Shown piece by piece: positions 42,071 to 50,424 of a stretch of 64,000 bases of DNA (positions are counted from its first letter, which is position 1; each line of letters opens with the position of its first letter). The notes below the pieces were generated by a model, which saw nothing but the letters and a program-made list of their open reading frames with translations, did not search any database and was not told the DNA's origin. The position numbers and the translations under genes were made by a program. Source of the stretch: Oscillospiraceae bacterium (lineage in GTDB: Bacteria; Bacillota; Clostridia; Oscillospirales; Ruminococcaceae); NCBI GenBank assembly GCA_900752435.1, contig CAADVD010000018.1, positions 1 through 64,000 of the forward strand. Direction: 5' to 3'.

Positions 42071-43597
42071 ATGAACATCAAACGAGCCAAAGAAGAAATT
42101 GAACACACCATCCGTGCTTATCTCGCAAAAGATGAACACGGTGATTACCGGATTCCAATTGTCAGTCAGCGGCCGATTCTGCTGATGGGACCGCCGGGCA
42201 TTGGAAAAACCGCCATTATGGAGCAGGTAGCGCGTGCGTGCAATTTGGCACTGGTGTCCTACACCATGACCCACCACACCCGTCAAAGCGCCATCGGCCT
42301 GCCCTACATTCTCAAAAAAAAGTACGGCGGAAAAGAATACTCCGTGACCGAATACACCATGAGTGAAATCATCGCGTCCGTCTACGACAAAATGGAAGAA
42401 ACCGGTCTGCATGAGGGCATTCTCTTCATCGACGAAATCAACTGTGTGTCGGAAACCTTAGCGCCAACCATGCTTCAGTTTTTGCAGGGCAAAACCTTTG
42501 GCAGTCATCGCGTACCGGACGGCTGGATTATCGTGGCCGCCGGAAATCCGCCGGAGTACAACAAGTCCGTTCGGGAATTCGATGTGGTGACCCTCGACCG
42601 CTTGAAAAAAATCGACGTACAGGCCGATTTTGCCGCGTGGAAAGAATACGCTTATGCACAGTCCGTACACGGTGCGATTCTGTCGTATCTGGAAATCAAA
42701 AAAGAACATTTCTACCAAATCCAGACTACCATCGACGGCAAGGTGTTTGCCACCGCACGCGGGTGGGAAGACTTGTCTAAGCTGATTCAAACCTACGAAG
42801 CGCTGGACATTCCAGTGGATCAAGACGTTGTGTATCAGTACATTCAGCACCGCACCATTGCCAAGGATTTTGCCAACTATTTGGAGCTTTATGCCAAATA
42901 CAAACAAGATTATCACATTGACGCCATTTTGGATGGACAGTTGGATGAGGCTCTTTCATTAAAGCTGAAGATGGCTCCGTTTGATGAAAAGCTGAGCGTC
43001 ATTGGTTTGCTGTTGAGTAAGCTCAACGAACAATTTCAGGAATATGACCGTGTTGACCGGTTTGTCAGTCAGCTTTATGAAGTGCTGAAAGGACTAAAAA
43101 CGCCGCTGTTGTGCGAAGAAAACCGGCAAACACCAACACCGGATATCCTCAAGCAAGTGTTGGCTGAGCGGACAAAGGCGTTTGAACAACGCAAAAAAGC
43201 CGCTTTGCTGGACAAACTCGAAGAACGCTGTGAACAGCAGGTTCTGCAAACGCTGGAGAGCTACACAAAAACAGTCCAAGCAGAACATCTGGGCGGCCAC
43301 GAAGAAGCCTTTACGCTCATCAAGGATTTGTTTGAACTGGAAGTCGAACACCGTCAGGAAGTCATCGAACGAACAGCCAACCAATTGGAGCACGCGTTTG
43401 ACTTTATGGAAGCGGCGTTTGGCGAAAGTCAGGAAATGGTCGTATTTATCACCGAACTGACGGTAAACTTTTTCAGCGCGAAATTTTTGAATGAGCATGA
43501 ATGCGAGCGATACTATCGATACAACAAAGGCTTGCTGTTCGGTGAGCGCCAACGCGGCATTCTGAAGGAAATTGATGAGATTCAAGGTGCTCTTTAA
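42071..43597 (+). CDS. MoxR-type AAA+ ATPase
   Basis: A hexameric ATPase of 508 aa. Walker A GPPGIGKT (40-47), Walker B ILFIDE (117-122), sensor 1 AAGNPPEYN (156-164) and the DR motif near 176 are clear. The helical C-terminal 250 residues, with charged and coiled-coil-like segments (QRKKAALLDKLEERCEQQ), are longer than in MoxR of about 330 aa. It should remodel or activate the adjacent VWA protein. The ATG at 42071 follows AGAGGAGTTAAGCAA. It is the last gene of the four-gene block and is followed by a hairpin. Confidence 0.88.
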   Translation: MNIKRAKEEIEHTIRAYLAKDEHGDYRIPIVSQRPILLMGPPGIGKTAIMEQVARACNLALVSYTMTHHTRQSAIGLPYILKKKYGGKEYSVTEYTMSEIIASVYDKMEETGLHEGILFIDEINCVSETLAPTMLQFLQGKTFGSHRVPDGWIIVAAGNPPEYNKSVREFDVVTLDRLKKIDVQADFAAWKEYAYAQSVHGAILSYLEIKKEHFYQIQTTIDGKVFATARGWEDLSKLIQTYEALDIPVDQDVVYQYIQHRTIAKDFANYLELYAKYKQDYHIDAILDGQLDEALSLKLKMAPFDEKLSVIGLLLSKLNEQFQEYDRVDRFVSQLYEVLKGLKTPLLCEENRQTPTPDILKQVLAERTKAFEQRKKAALLDKLEERCEQQVLQTLESYTKTVQAEHLGGHEEAFTLIKDLFELEVEHRQEVIERTANQLEHAFDFMEAAFGESQEMVVFITELTVNFFSAKFLNEHECERYYRYNKGLLFGERQRGILKEIDEIQGAL

Positions 43598-43645
43598 TGC
43601 ATACGATTTTAACCGACCCCTTCACTATCCCCTCAAAATCGGAAG

Positions 43646-43671
43646 AAAGTTGCACGCGTGCGTGCAACTTT
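43646..43671 (+). terminator. Hairpin after the MoxR gene
   Basis: AAAGTTGCACGC pairs with GCGTGCAACTTT with almost no loop, 49 bases after the stop; TTTT follows weakly. It is the probable end of the four-gene transcript. The loop is very tight, so the inner pairs must open. Confidence 0.6.
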
Positions 43672-43773
43672 TGAGAATTTATTTTTTGGATTTTTAAAAC
43701 TTTGGAGGAATAGCCAAATTTCCTGCTTATATTTTAGGCATAATCACAAAGCCTGCTGGAATAGCTGGGGACA

Positions 43774-43831
43774 CAAAACAGTGAAGCATCCATATGGTAG
43801 TCTTAGCCATACGGATGCTTCACTGTTTTAC
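43774..43831. other. Long imperfect hairpin between moxR and the HAD gene
   Basis: AAACAGTGAAGCATCC-A-TATGG pairs with CCATA-C-GGATGCTTCACTGTTT: 21 pairs with one mismatch and a 9-base loop. It lies in the 300-base gap between convergent genes and may end transcripts on either strand. No reading frame is seen in the gap. Confidence 0.6.
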
Positions 43832-43878
43832 GGACACCGCTCAATCCAGTGAGCTTTGTCTGACTGCATATTCAAAGC

Positions 43879-43913
43879 GCAACTTGCCACTTGCAACTTA
43901 CAACTTGCAACTT
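43879..43913. repeat. Five-copy heptamer tandem repeat over the HAD gene stop codon
   Basis: On the minus strand five 7-base units run together: AAGTTGC, AAGTTGT, AAGTTGC, AAGTGGC, AAGTTGC. The T in the second unit creates the TAA stop of the HAD gene. As 7 is not a multiple of 3, adding or losing units would alter the C-terminus. Confidence 0.85.
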
Positions 43914-44722
43914 TTTTCTATCCATTCTGCGACTCCATCATTTTGATTTGTGCCGATGACTGCCGCAGCCATCTCCTTCAGCCGCACGTGTGCATTTCCC
44001 ACCGCATACGCTTCATCCGCCGCTTCAAACATAGGAATATCGTTGAGGCCATCCCCAAAGCAAACCACTCTGTCACAGCCGGTCATGCGTTTGAGCCGTT
44101 CCATTCCCTGCGCCTTAGTCGCACCTGCGGGCATAATCTCCAGCCAATATTCATCTTCCTTATAAATTTCACGCTGAAATAGGCACACAAACTGCGTACA
44201 ATCTCGAAACTGTGAAACCAACGGTTCAAGCTCCTCTTTTGTGCCAATCAGCGTAACATAGAACACACTTCCCTGATACAATCCGGCTTCATCCGACAAA
44301 CCGTTCAAACGGCGATCGCCTGCTCGACTTTGCAGATAACTTTTTACCCCTGTATTTTCCTGTCCACGCACCCAGCTCACTCGCTCCACACCATCCTGCA
44401 AGGAATATACGAGCGGTGAAGCACCGTGCCGCTCCATGACGGAACGAATATAATCCACTTGCAAAGCATCGAATGTCAAGGCTTCTAAAATGTGCCCATC
44501 CTGCGGCCGCACAAAAAACGTTCCATTGTAGGTAATCACCGGCAAAGACAACCGCAGTCCTGCCGTCACTAAGGAAGCAGAGGAAAACGAACGCGCTGTT
44601 GCATAAGAAAAATACACCCCTTGGTCAATCAGCGCATTCAAAATGGAAATGGTTTTTTCCGACAGCTTTGCCTGCGAATTGAGCAGAGTGCCGTCCAAAT
44701 CACTTACATACAGCGTTGGCAT
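43898..44722 (-). CDS. Cof-type HAD-superfamily phosphatase
   Basis: A cytoplasmic phosphatase of 274 aa in the HAD subfamily IIB (Cof/YbjI-like), which dephosphorylates small phosphosugars or cofactors. Motif I is DLDGTLL (8-14), motif II is the S/T near SYATAR, the K of motif III is in TKAQGMERL, and motif IV is VVCFGDGLNDIPMF. Its last residues KSCKL are encoded by the heptamer repeat. The ATG overlaps the stop of the thioesterase gene by spacing of one base, so both are likely co-transcribed. Confidence 0.85.
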   Translation of the reverse strand: MPTLYVSDLDGTLLNSQAKLSEKTISILNALIDQGVYFSYATARSFSSASLVTAGLRLSLPVITYNGTFFVRPQDGHILEALTFDALQVDYIRSVMERHGASPLVYSLQDGVERVSWVRGQENTGVKSYLQSRAGDRRLNGLSDEAGLYQGSVFYVTLIGTKEELEPLVSQFRDCTQFVCLFQREIYKEDEYWLEIMPAGATKAQGMERLKRMTGCDRVVCFGDGLNDIPMFEAADEAYAVGNAHVRLKEMAAAVIGTNQNDGVAEWIEKSCKL

Positions 44723-44723
44723 T

Positions 44724-45125
44724 CTAATTCTCCGTATTTAGCTTGTCTGTGGCCTTTTGCTCGAACTTTTCTTTCCAGACGACAAAACGGTCATGCTCTG
44801 CCACACCGATGGTATCCCGCTCATCGGATGCCACCACACGAAAGCTTACCTTTTTACGGTCAACGGCTACAATTTCCGCCACCGCTTTTACCTGCATCCC
44901 TGCCGGTGTCGCCGCCGCATGGGTGGTGTTCATGGCCACGCCAACGGAAGTTTCACCTTCGTCCAAAAACGGCTTCAAGCACTTGGCAGATACTTCTTCC
45001 ATCAGCGCAATCATCATCGGTGTGGCATACACCGCCACATCGCCGCTTCCCACCTCTTTGGCCAGCATGGAGTCGGTCACCGTAATTGTTTTTTCATAAA
45101 CAGCGCCCAATTGAATTTCTTTCAT
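44724..45125 (-). CDS. FlK-like hotdog thioesterase
   Basis: A 133-aa protein of the hotdog thioesterase fold resembling fluoroacetyl-CoA thioesterase FlK. The blocks are VGSGDVAVYATPMMIALMEEVS, ETSVGVAMNTTHAAATPAG and VRAEIVAVDRKKVSF-type strands. Such proteins hydrolyse acyl-CoA or protect CoA pools; the real substrate is unknown, and FlK relatives are common in anaerobes without fluoroacetate. The ATG at 45125 follows AAAGGAAGAACAACCG. It precedes the HAD gene directly. Confidence 0.75.
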   Translation of the reverse strand: MKEIQLGAVYEKTITVTDSMLAKEVGSGDVAVYATPMMIALMEEVSAKCLKPFLDEGETSVGVAMNTTHAAATPAGMQVKAVAEIVAVDRKKVSFRVVASDERDTIGVAEHDRFVVWKEKFEQKATDKLNTEN

Positions 45126-45147
45126 CGGTTGTTCTTCCTTTCGTTTT

Positions 45148-47277
45148 TTATTGTTTTTCCTCATCGAACAGCTCCAGCGTTCCTTGCTGAATGCAGGTGC
45201 TGTAAGACAGCATCTTCGCGCCGACTTTGGAAAAATACACATGGATTAAATCGTCATTGCAGTCGGAAACGGCTACGCCATCTCCAAACAACTCATGATG
45301 CAGACGCTTTCCCTTGCAGGCAAAGGTCAGCGAATCGCTTTTTTGAAGCGGACGGGCTTTTTCCCCTTTCATGCGCGTAATAAAACGGGATTTGAGCACG
45401 TACTCATCGTTGCAATAGGTCGATGTAAATAGGACAAGCTTGGATTTTGCACGTGTCACCGCCACATAGAAAAGCCGCGCCTCTCCCTCCATGGCATCGT
45501 TGTGTCCGGCGTCCGCTTCCTCAATGGCCTGCACATCCGGCAAAATGCTGTCCAGCGCGTCCACCAGCAGTACCGTATCAAATTCCAGCCCTTTGCTGGA
45601 ATGAATGGAGCTGAGCGTAATGGCCGCCGCTGAATCACGCTGTGCCGGATGCTGTGCAGATTCCTGCCGAAGGCTTTGATCCAGCGCATGAAGATTTTGA
45701 GCAAAGCTTTCGATGTCCTCATAATGCCGTGCCATCGTTTTTAAAATGTTCAGTTTCAGCGCAGCATTGACCGGATTCTGACCGCCGGACGCCCGTTTCG
45801 CCAAATAGGCCGCATAGCCGAATTTGGTTTCAATCTGCTGAATAGCGGAAAAAGGCCGCTTCCCTTTCATACGTTCCAGTTCTTTGGCGTAGCTGTTCAT
45901 TTTCGGAATTTGAAAGGTCAAAATTTCCGGACAATGAGCCGCCGCTTCAAACACCGAGGAAAAACGCTCCACATTGTATTTGACAAATAAAAACACAGAC
46001 TTGGCGCACATGCACTTGTAATAAATCTGCTCGAAGGCCTTGATATTTTTGGGGTCATAGGCCAACGTAAAAAAAGCCATGATATCGCGCACCACAAAGC
46101 TGGAAAAGAAGCGCAGATTGCGCTCCTTGATGTAATAGGAAATCCCATTGCGGCGAAACAAATCGAGAATGGGAATCGCGCTTTCGTTGTTGCGGTATAA
46201 AACAGCCAGTGTTTCTCCTTCTGGCTTATTCTGCACCATGCGCAGAATTTCCGGATACTGCTTGCTGTAATCGTCCAAATCGCGGTAAACAATGGAATTT
46301 CCGTACTCGTTGTCGCAAAACATCTCTTTGGGATAGCGCTTTTTGTTGATTTGAATGAATTCGTTCGCTTTCTGCACAATGTCCGCATGAGAACGATAAT
46401 TTTGTTCGATTTTGAGCACTTTTGCATCCGGATAGCGATGTTCAAACGCCAGCAATCCTTCCGGATACGCTCCGCGAAACGCGTAGATGCACTGGTCTTC
46501 ATCGCCGACCACAAACAGATGCGAGGACGGCGCAAACAAGTCAAGAATGGCATACTGAATTTTAGACGTGTCCTGCGCTTCGTCCACATGAATATAGGGA
46601 TACTGCCGACGAAAACGTTCCAATAGCTTGGGAAGCTTACGCAGTAAATCATATGCATAAGTCAGCATATCGTCAAAATCCATCAAATGATGCTCTTTTT
46701 TGACCGCATCATAGCGCTGCATCAGCTCTTCAAAATGGTCGACAGAAGTATCCATTTTACGGATATCTGCACGGCTGTACATTCCGTTTTTAGCAAGGCT
46801 GATGTCATTGCTGACACTTTCCAGTAAATCGTCTGTTAAGAAGTCTTGATTGATGTCCTGATACAGTTGGCGCAGAAGCTGTGCTTTAGAAACAGTGTCT
46901 CCGCTGTCTGCAAGCAATTTTGGACATGAGCGATGGTGGAGCTTCGCATAGGTTTGCAAGACGGTATAACAAAAGCTATGAATCGTGGAAAAACGCGGCG
47001 GTTCCGGAATTAACGAAGCAAACAGTTTTTGAAAGCGCTGGCGCATATCGTTTGCCGATTCACGGCTGAAAGTCAGCGTTAGGATTTGCTCTGGGGGAAT
47101 CTGCCGTTCGACAATTAGATGGGCGATATGGCTGACCAGTACAGTGGTTTTACCAGAACCGGGTACTGCCAATAAAAGCAGGTAACGATCATCGGAGAGG
47201 ACGGCTTGCTTTTGTTGAGGGTTGAGTGCGATTTGGTGATGGGTTTGCAGATAAGTGACTAGACGATTCTCCGTCAA
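45148..47277 (-). CDS. UvrD/Rep-family superfamily 1 helicase
   Basis: An ATP-dependent 3'-5' DNA helicase of about 709 aa. Motif I is AVPGSGKTTVLV, motif Ia TLTFSRESANDMRQRF, motif II VDEAQDTSKIQ, motif III VGDEDQCIYAFRGA, motif IV EQNYRSHADI, motif V SSIHSSKGLEFDTV and motif VI VAVTRAKSKLVLF. It works in repair or restart. The C-terminal tail (HHELFGDGVAVSDCND...) is like the PcrA/UvrD C-terminal region. The start is a non-ATG codon: TTG at 47277 or GTG 3 bases before, after GGGGAGGGAG. Confidence 0.92.
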   Translation of the reverse strand: MTENRLVTYLQTHHQIALNPQQKQAVLSDDRYLLLLAVPGSGKTTVLVSHIAHLIVERQIPPEQILTLTFSRESANDMRQRFQKLFASLIPEPPRFSTIHSFCYTVLQTYAKLHHRSCPKLLADSGDTVSKAQLLRQLYQDINQDFLTDDLLESVSNDISLAKNGMYSRADIRKMDTSVDHFEELMQRYDAVKKEHHLMDFDDMLTYAYDLLRKLPKLLERFRRQYPYIHVDEAQDTSKIQYAILDLFAPSSHLFVVGDEDQCIYAFRGAYPEGLLAFEHRYPDAKVLKIEQNYRSHADIVQKANEFIQINKKRYPKEMFCDNEYGNSIVYRDLDDYSKQYPEILRMVQNKPEGETLAVLYRNNESAIPILDLFRRNGISYYIKERNLRFFSSFVVRDIMAFFTLAYDPKNIKAFEQIYYKCMCAKSVFLFVKYNVERFSSVFEAAAHCPEILTFQIPKMNSYAKELERMKGKRPFSAIQQIETKFGYAAYLAKRASGGQNPVNAALKLNILKTMARHYEDIESFAQNLHALDQSLRQESAQHPAQRDSAAAITLSSIHSSKGLEFDTVLLVDALDSILPDVQAIEEADAGHNDAMEGEARLFYVAVTRAKSKLVLFTSTYCNDEYVLKSRFITRMKGEKARPLQKSDSLTFACKGKRLHHELFGDGVAVSDCNDDLIHVYFSKVGAKMLSYSTCIQQGTLELFDEEKQ

Positions 47278-47312
47278 CACGCTCCCTCCCCTCACAAAAT
47301 TGCCAAAACAGC

Positions 47313-48098
47313 TTATGCATTTGTCTGTTGACTAGTTGCATAAAATTTTAAGATGAATTTCGCAACCGCCTTTGGCCAAAACTTCTCAAACATCAATTGG
47401 TCTTCCGTCATGCGGCGATGATCTCCAATGGCATTGGTTGTTTCCGAAGCGCTATGGATGCGATGATACATCAACGGTTTATCGCAATAAGCGAACGTAC
47501 CGCGTTTATTGGCAATGCGATACCACGCTTCCCAATCCAAGCTTACCGTCATTTCCTCACTAAAACGAAACCCATCTAAATTTTCCATTTGGTAGCTGAC
47601 TGCTGGGCAGCAAATCGGTGAGCCAAGGGATAACACACGATTCCGAATAAAAATGCTTTTCTTAAAATATTTAATCGGCGTTAACATCCATTTTTTTATT
47701 TTTAAATTCCGTGTTTTGGGAATTGGTTGTCCGCTTCGATATTCGTCGTAATCCGTAAAGGCAATCAGTGCATCCGGATTTTGCTCAAACAAACGCAGGC
47801 ATGTTTCCAGATACGTCGGACAATACAAATCATCCTGATGGGCGATGGTCGCGTACTTTGTTTTCACGACAGAAAGTGCAAAATTCCAGTTGTTCCCGAT
47901 TCCTTTTCCGCTATGTGAATAAACGGGTATCTGGTGGCGCTCCGCATGAGCCTGAATAAACGCATTTGGTGTGGAAGTGACAAGAACAATCTTGCTTTTG
48001 ACGGTTTGGTTTTCCAAGGACTGAATGCATTCCTCCAAGTATTCACTTTCTTTATATGCACAAATCACAAAGGTATGGTCGCATGCAGCTTGCTTCAT
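47313..48098 (-). CDS. Family 2 glycosyltransferase
   Basis: A GT-A fold sugar transferase of 261 aa. The N-terminal FVICAYKESEYLEECIQSLENQ and the metal-binding TIAHQDDLYCPTYLETCLRLFEQN block are typical. The donor and acceptor sugars are unknown; it may modify wall polymers or capsule. No membrane segment is visible. The ATG follows AGAGGGGATTCTTTT. It stands alone among DNA-repair and sulfur genes, not inside a polysaccharide cluster. Confidence 0.85.
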   Translation of the reverse strand: MKQAACDHTFVICAYKESEYLEECIQSLENQTVKSKIVLVTSTPNAFIQAHAERHQIPVYSHSGKGIGNNWNFALSVVKTKYATIAHQDDLYCPTYLETCLRLFEQNPDALIAFTDYDEYRSGQPIPKTRNLKIKKWMLTPIKYFKKSIFIRNRVLSLGSPICCPAVSYQMENLDGFRFSEEMTVSLDWEAWYRIANKRGTFAYCDKPLMYHRIHSASETTNAIGDHRRMTEDQLMFEKFWPKAVAKFILKFYATSQQTNA

Positions 48099-48236
48099 AA
48101 AAGAATCCCCTCTATGTTGATGATCAATGATTCAATAAAATAGTGCTTAATTTGTAGCAGTTTTTATTGTATCATCTTGCCATCAAAAAATCAAGCAATT
48201 CACCACAGTCGAAGTATAATCCATCTGGAAAGCAAA

Positions 48237-48272
48237 GAACCAATCGTTGACCAGCTGGTCAACGATTGGTTC
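48237..48272 (-). terminator. Perfect 36-base palindrome, terminator of metY
   Basis: GAACCAATCGTTGACCAG is followed directly by its exact complement. It lies 11 bases after the metY stop, with a short T-rich stretch beyond. The absence of a loop means the central bases must open to fold. Confidence 0.75.
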
Positions 48273-48283
48273 TCTATTCGTTA

Positions 48284-49588
48284 CTATTTTACAGCTTCAA
48301 AAGCCTGTTCCAAATCAAACAAAATATCATCAATGTGCTCCGTACCAATGGACAAGCGAATGGTATTTGGCTTGATACCGGATTCCAGCAATTCTTCTTC
48401 AGTCATCTGAGAATGCGTGGTGCTGGCCGGATGAATCACCAAGGATTTCACGTCCGCAACATTGGCAAGCAGAGAAAAGATTTCCAGATTATCAATGAAG
48501 TCCTGTGCCTTTTTCGCATCGCCCTTGATTTCAAACGTAAAGATGGAAGCGCCGCCGTTCGGAAAGTATTTCTGATACAAATCGTGATACGGGCTATCCG
48601 GCAAAGACGGATGGTTGACCTTTTCCACCTGCGGATGGTTGTTCAGGAATTCCACAACTTTGAGCGCATTTTCCACATGGCGTTCTACGCGCAGGGACAA
48701 TGTTTCCAGTCCTTGCAGGAAGATAAACGCATGAATCGGAGAGAGCGTTGCACCAGTGTCGCGGAGCAGGATGGCACGGATTTTCGTAACAAATGCCGCT
48801 GCGCCGACCGCTTTGGTGAAGCTGATGCCATGATAGCTCGGGTTCGGTTCGGTCAGAGACGGGAATTTTCCGGATGCTTCCCAGTCAAATTTGCCGCTGT
48901 CAACGATGACACCGCCAATGGTGGTGCCATGACCGCCGATGAATTTGGTTGCAGAGTGTACAACGATGTCCGCGCCGTAATCAAATGGACGAACCAAATA
49001 CGGAGTGGCAAAGGTGCTGTCCACCACCAACGGGATTTTATGCGCATGTGCAATAGCGGCTGTTTTTTCAATGTCAATCAGGCTGGCATTTGGGTTGCCG
49101 ATGGTTTCGATAAAGATGGCTTTGGTGTTGTCCTGAATTGCCGCTTCAAATGCGCCTTCTTCATCCGGATCCACAAAGGTAGTGGTGATGCCATATTCCG
49201 GCAAGGTATGTGCCAACAAGTTGTAGGTACCGCCATAGATGGTTTTTGCCGCCACGATATGGTCACCATTTTGCGCCAAATTCTGAATGGTGTAGGAAAT
49301 AGCCGCTGCACCGGAGGCCACAGCCAACGCCGCTACACCGCCTTCCAAAGCGGCAATTCTCTGCTCAAAAATATCCTGTGTGGTATTGGTCAGACGACCG
49401 TAAATATTACCGGCATCTGCAAGTCCAAAACGTGCCGCCGCATGGGCAGAATTTTTAAAAACATAGGAAGTTGTTTGATAAATCGGAACTGCTCTTGCAT
49501 CGGATACCGCATCCGGCTGTTCCTGGCCGACATGCAATTGCAGGGTTTCAAATTTCAATGCGCGATCTTTTCTTGCTACTTTACTCAT
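48284..49588 (-). CDS. metY: O-acetylhomoserine sulfhydrylase (MetY)
   Basis: A PLP enzyme of the Cys/Met metabolism family, 434 aa, that makes homocysteine from O-acetylhomoserine and sulfide. The motifs are TLQLHVGQE, YQTTSYVF, GNIYGRLTNTTQDIFE, the PLP lysine in VVHSATKFIGGHGT and the C-terminal THSQMTEEEL. Length and the FETLQLH start favour MetY over MetB/MetC. The ATG follows GAATGGAGAATAATAG. Its promoter and leader resemble those of the sulfate operon, suggesting joint control. Confidence 0.93.
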   Translation of the reverse strand: MSKVARKDRALKFETLQLHVGQEQPDAVSDARAVPIYQTTSYVFKNSAHAAARFGLADAGNIYGRLTNTTQDIFEQRIAALEGGVAALAVASGAAAISYTIQNLAQNGDHIVAAKTIYGGTYNLLAHTLPEYGITTTFVDPDEEGAFEAAIQDNTKAIFIETIGNPNASLIDIEKTAAIAHAHKIPLVVDSTFATPYLVRPFDYGADIVVHSATKFIGGHGTTIGGVIVDSGKFDWEASGKFPSLTEPNPSYHGISFTKAVGAAAFVTKIRAILLRDTGATLSPIHAFIFLQGLETLSLRVERHVENALKVVEFLNNHPQVEKVNHPSLPDSPYHDLYQKYFPNGGASIFTFEIKGDAKKAQDFIDNLEIFSLLANVADVKSLVIHPASTTHSQMTEEELLESGIKPNTIRLSIGTEHIDDILFDLEQAFEAVK

Positions 49589-49662
49589 CTATTATTCTCC
49601 ATTCTGCTGTTTGTACCAGCGTTGTATTTTTAGGGTTTGCAGTATTGTTCAAATGGTTTGCG

Positions 49663-49716
49663 TCACATTCGTTCAAAACCCGTACATCGTTTATCATCAC
49701 GTTGAAACCAATTCAT
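49663..49716 (-). CDS. Possible 17-residue leader peptide of metY
   Basis: A short frame in the metY leader: MNWFQRDDKRCTGFERM, with AAAGGGG 9 bases upstream of the ATG. It holds one cysteine and ends 75 bases before metY. Like the sulfate operon leader frame it has an arginine-cysteine pair followed by an R-M near the end (KRCTGFERM against TRCYDRRMC). Being so short, it could be chance; the matching context is what makes it worth recording. Confidence 0.35.
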   Translation of the reverse strand: MNWFQRDDKRCTGFERM

Positions 49717-49769
49717 AGATGATTCCCCTTTATCTTTTCTTGTATTCCTAGCGAATTACTATGTTTGCT

Positions 49770-49802
49770 ATTATAGCGTACATATCCTAGTTTGTCAATA
49801 GG
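49770..49802 (-). promoter_or_regulatory. metY promoter with a sequence shared with the sulfate operon
   Basis: On the minus strand TTGACA (49798-49793), a 17-base spacer and TATAAT (49775-49770). The plus-strand sequence CCTAGTTTGTCAATAGG (49786-49802) is identical over 17 bases to that at 12069-12085. The 295-base gap up to the glycosylase gene holds this and the leader frame. Confidence 0.8.
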
Positions 49803-49883
49803 TTTTTAAAAATTTTTTTGCATTTTCAAAAAATAATTTTGTGTTATAATAAAATTATGTTTTGAGCAAAGGAGTCCACACCT

Positions 49884-50375
49884 ATGAACCAGTATGTCAC
49901 CCATACTTTGCCGCCCATTTATGATGCAAATTCCACCGTGCTGATTCTCGGCACCATGCCATCGCCTAAGTCAAGAGAAGTTGGGTTTTATTACGGCCAT
50001 CCGCAAAATCGGTTTTGGCGCGTGCTCCCCGATTTGTTTAAGGAAAAAACGCTTGATACGATTGCCGAGAAAAAGGAATTTCTGCACCGGCATCATTTGG
50101 CTTTATGGGATGTCTTGCAGTCCTGCACCATTGCCGGTGCAGAGGACAGCAGTATCCGTGAGCCAGTCGCCAACGATTTTCGGCAGATTTTACAGGAAAG
50201 CGCCATCCGTACCATTTTTACTACGGGTACAAAGGCCAATTCACTTTACAAAAAATACTGCTTGAAGCAAACCGGTATCGAAGCCATTGCACTGCCCTCT
50301 ACCAGTCCGGCCAATTGCCGAATGCATTATGAAGAGCTCAGGCAGGCCTATGCTGTGATTTTAGAATATGTATAA
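49884..50375 (+). CDS. DNA-deoxyinosine glycosylase (uracil-DNA glycosylase superfamily, family 6)
   Basis: A 163-aa base-excision repair enzyme that removes hypoxanthine from deaminated adenine in DNA. The family 6 blocks are visible: VLILGTMPSPKSREVGFYYGHPQNRFW at the N-terminus and LPSTSPANCR near the end. These distinguish it from classical uracil-DNA glycosylase. The ATG follows GCAAAGGAGTCCACACCT. It has a strong terminator directly after it. Confidence 0.88.
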   Translation: MNQYVTHTLPPIYDANSTVLILGTMPSPKSREVGFYYGHPQNRFWRVLPDLFKEKTLDTIAEKKEFLHRHHLALWDVLQSCTIAGAEDSSIREPVANDFRQILQESAIRTIFTTGTKANSLYKKYCLKQTGIEAIALPSTSPANCRMHYEELRQAYAVILEYV

Positions 50376-50417
50376 ACAACGGAACCCACAGAATGTTTTC
50401 TGTGGGTTCCGTTGTTT
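50374..50417. terminator. Bidirectional terminator after the glycosylase gene
   Basis: AAACAACGGAACCCACAGAA pairs with TTCTGTGGGTTCCGTTGTTT around a short loop. It overlaps the end of the glycosylase gene and also lies just beyond the debranching enzyme stop on the other strand. Confidence 0.9.
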
Positions 50418-50424
50418 ATTCCTT

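Noticed and set aside
43879..43913. CRISPR-like repeats
   Set aside because: Units are 7 bases, contiguous and without spacers; this is a simple tandem repeat.
48237..48272. Perfect palindrome as a mobile-element end or attachment site
   Set aside because: It sits directly after the metY stop and fits a terminator; no transposase, integrase or duplication is near.
48266..49633. Open frame of 455 codons antisense to metY
   Set aside because: metY is complete and recognisable on the minus strand; the antisense frame resembles no family and crosses the metY promoter side without its own signals.
49589..49800. SAM (S-box) riboswitch ahead of metY
   Set aside because: Expected by family, but I find no S-box core motifs or terminator; the leader is short and holds only the small frame.
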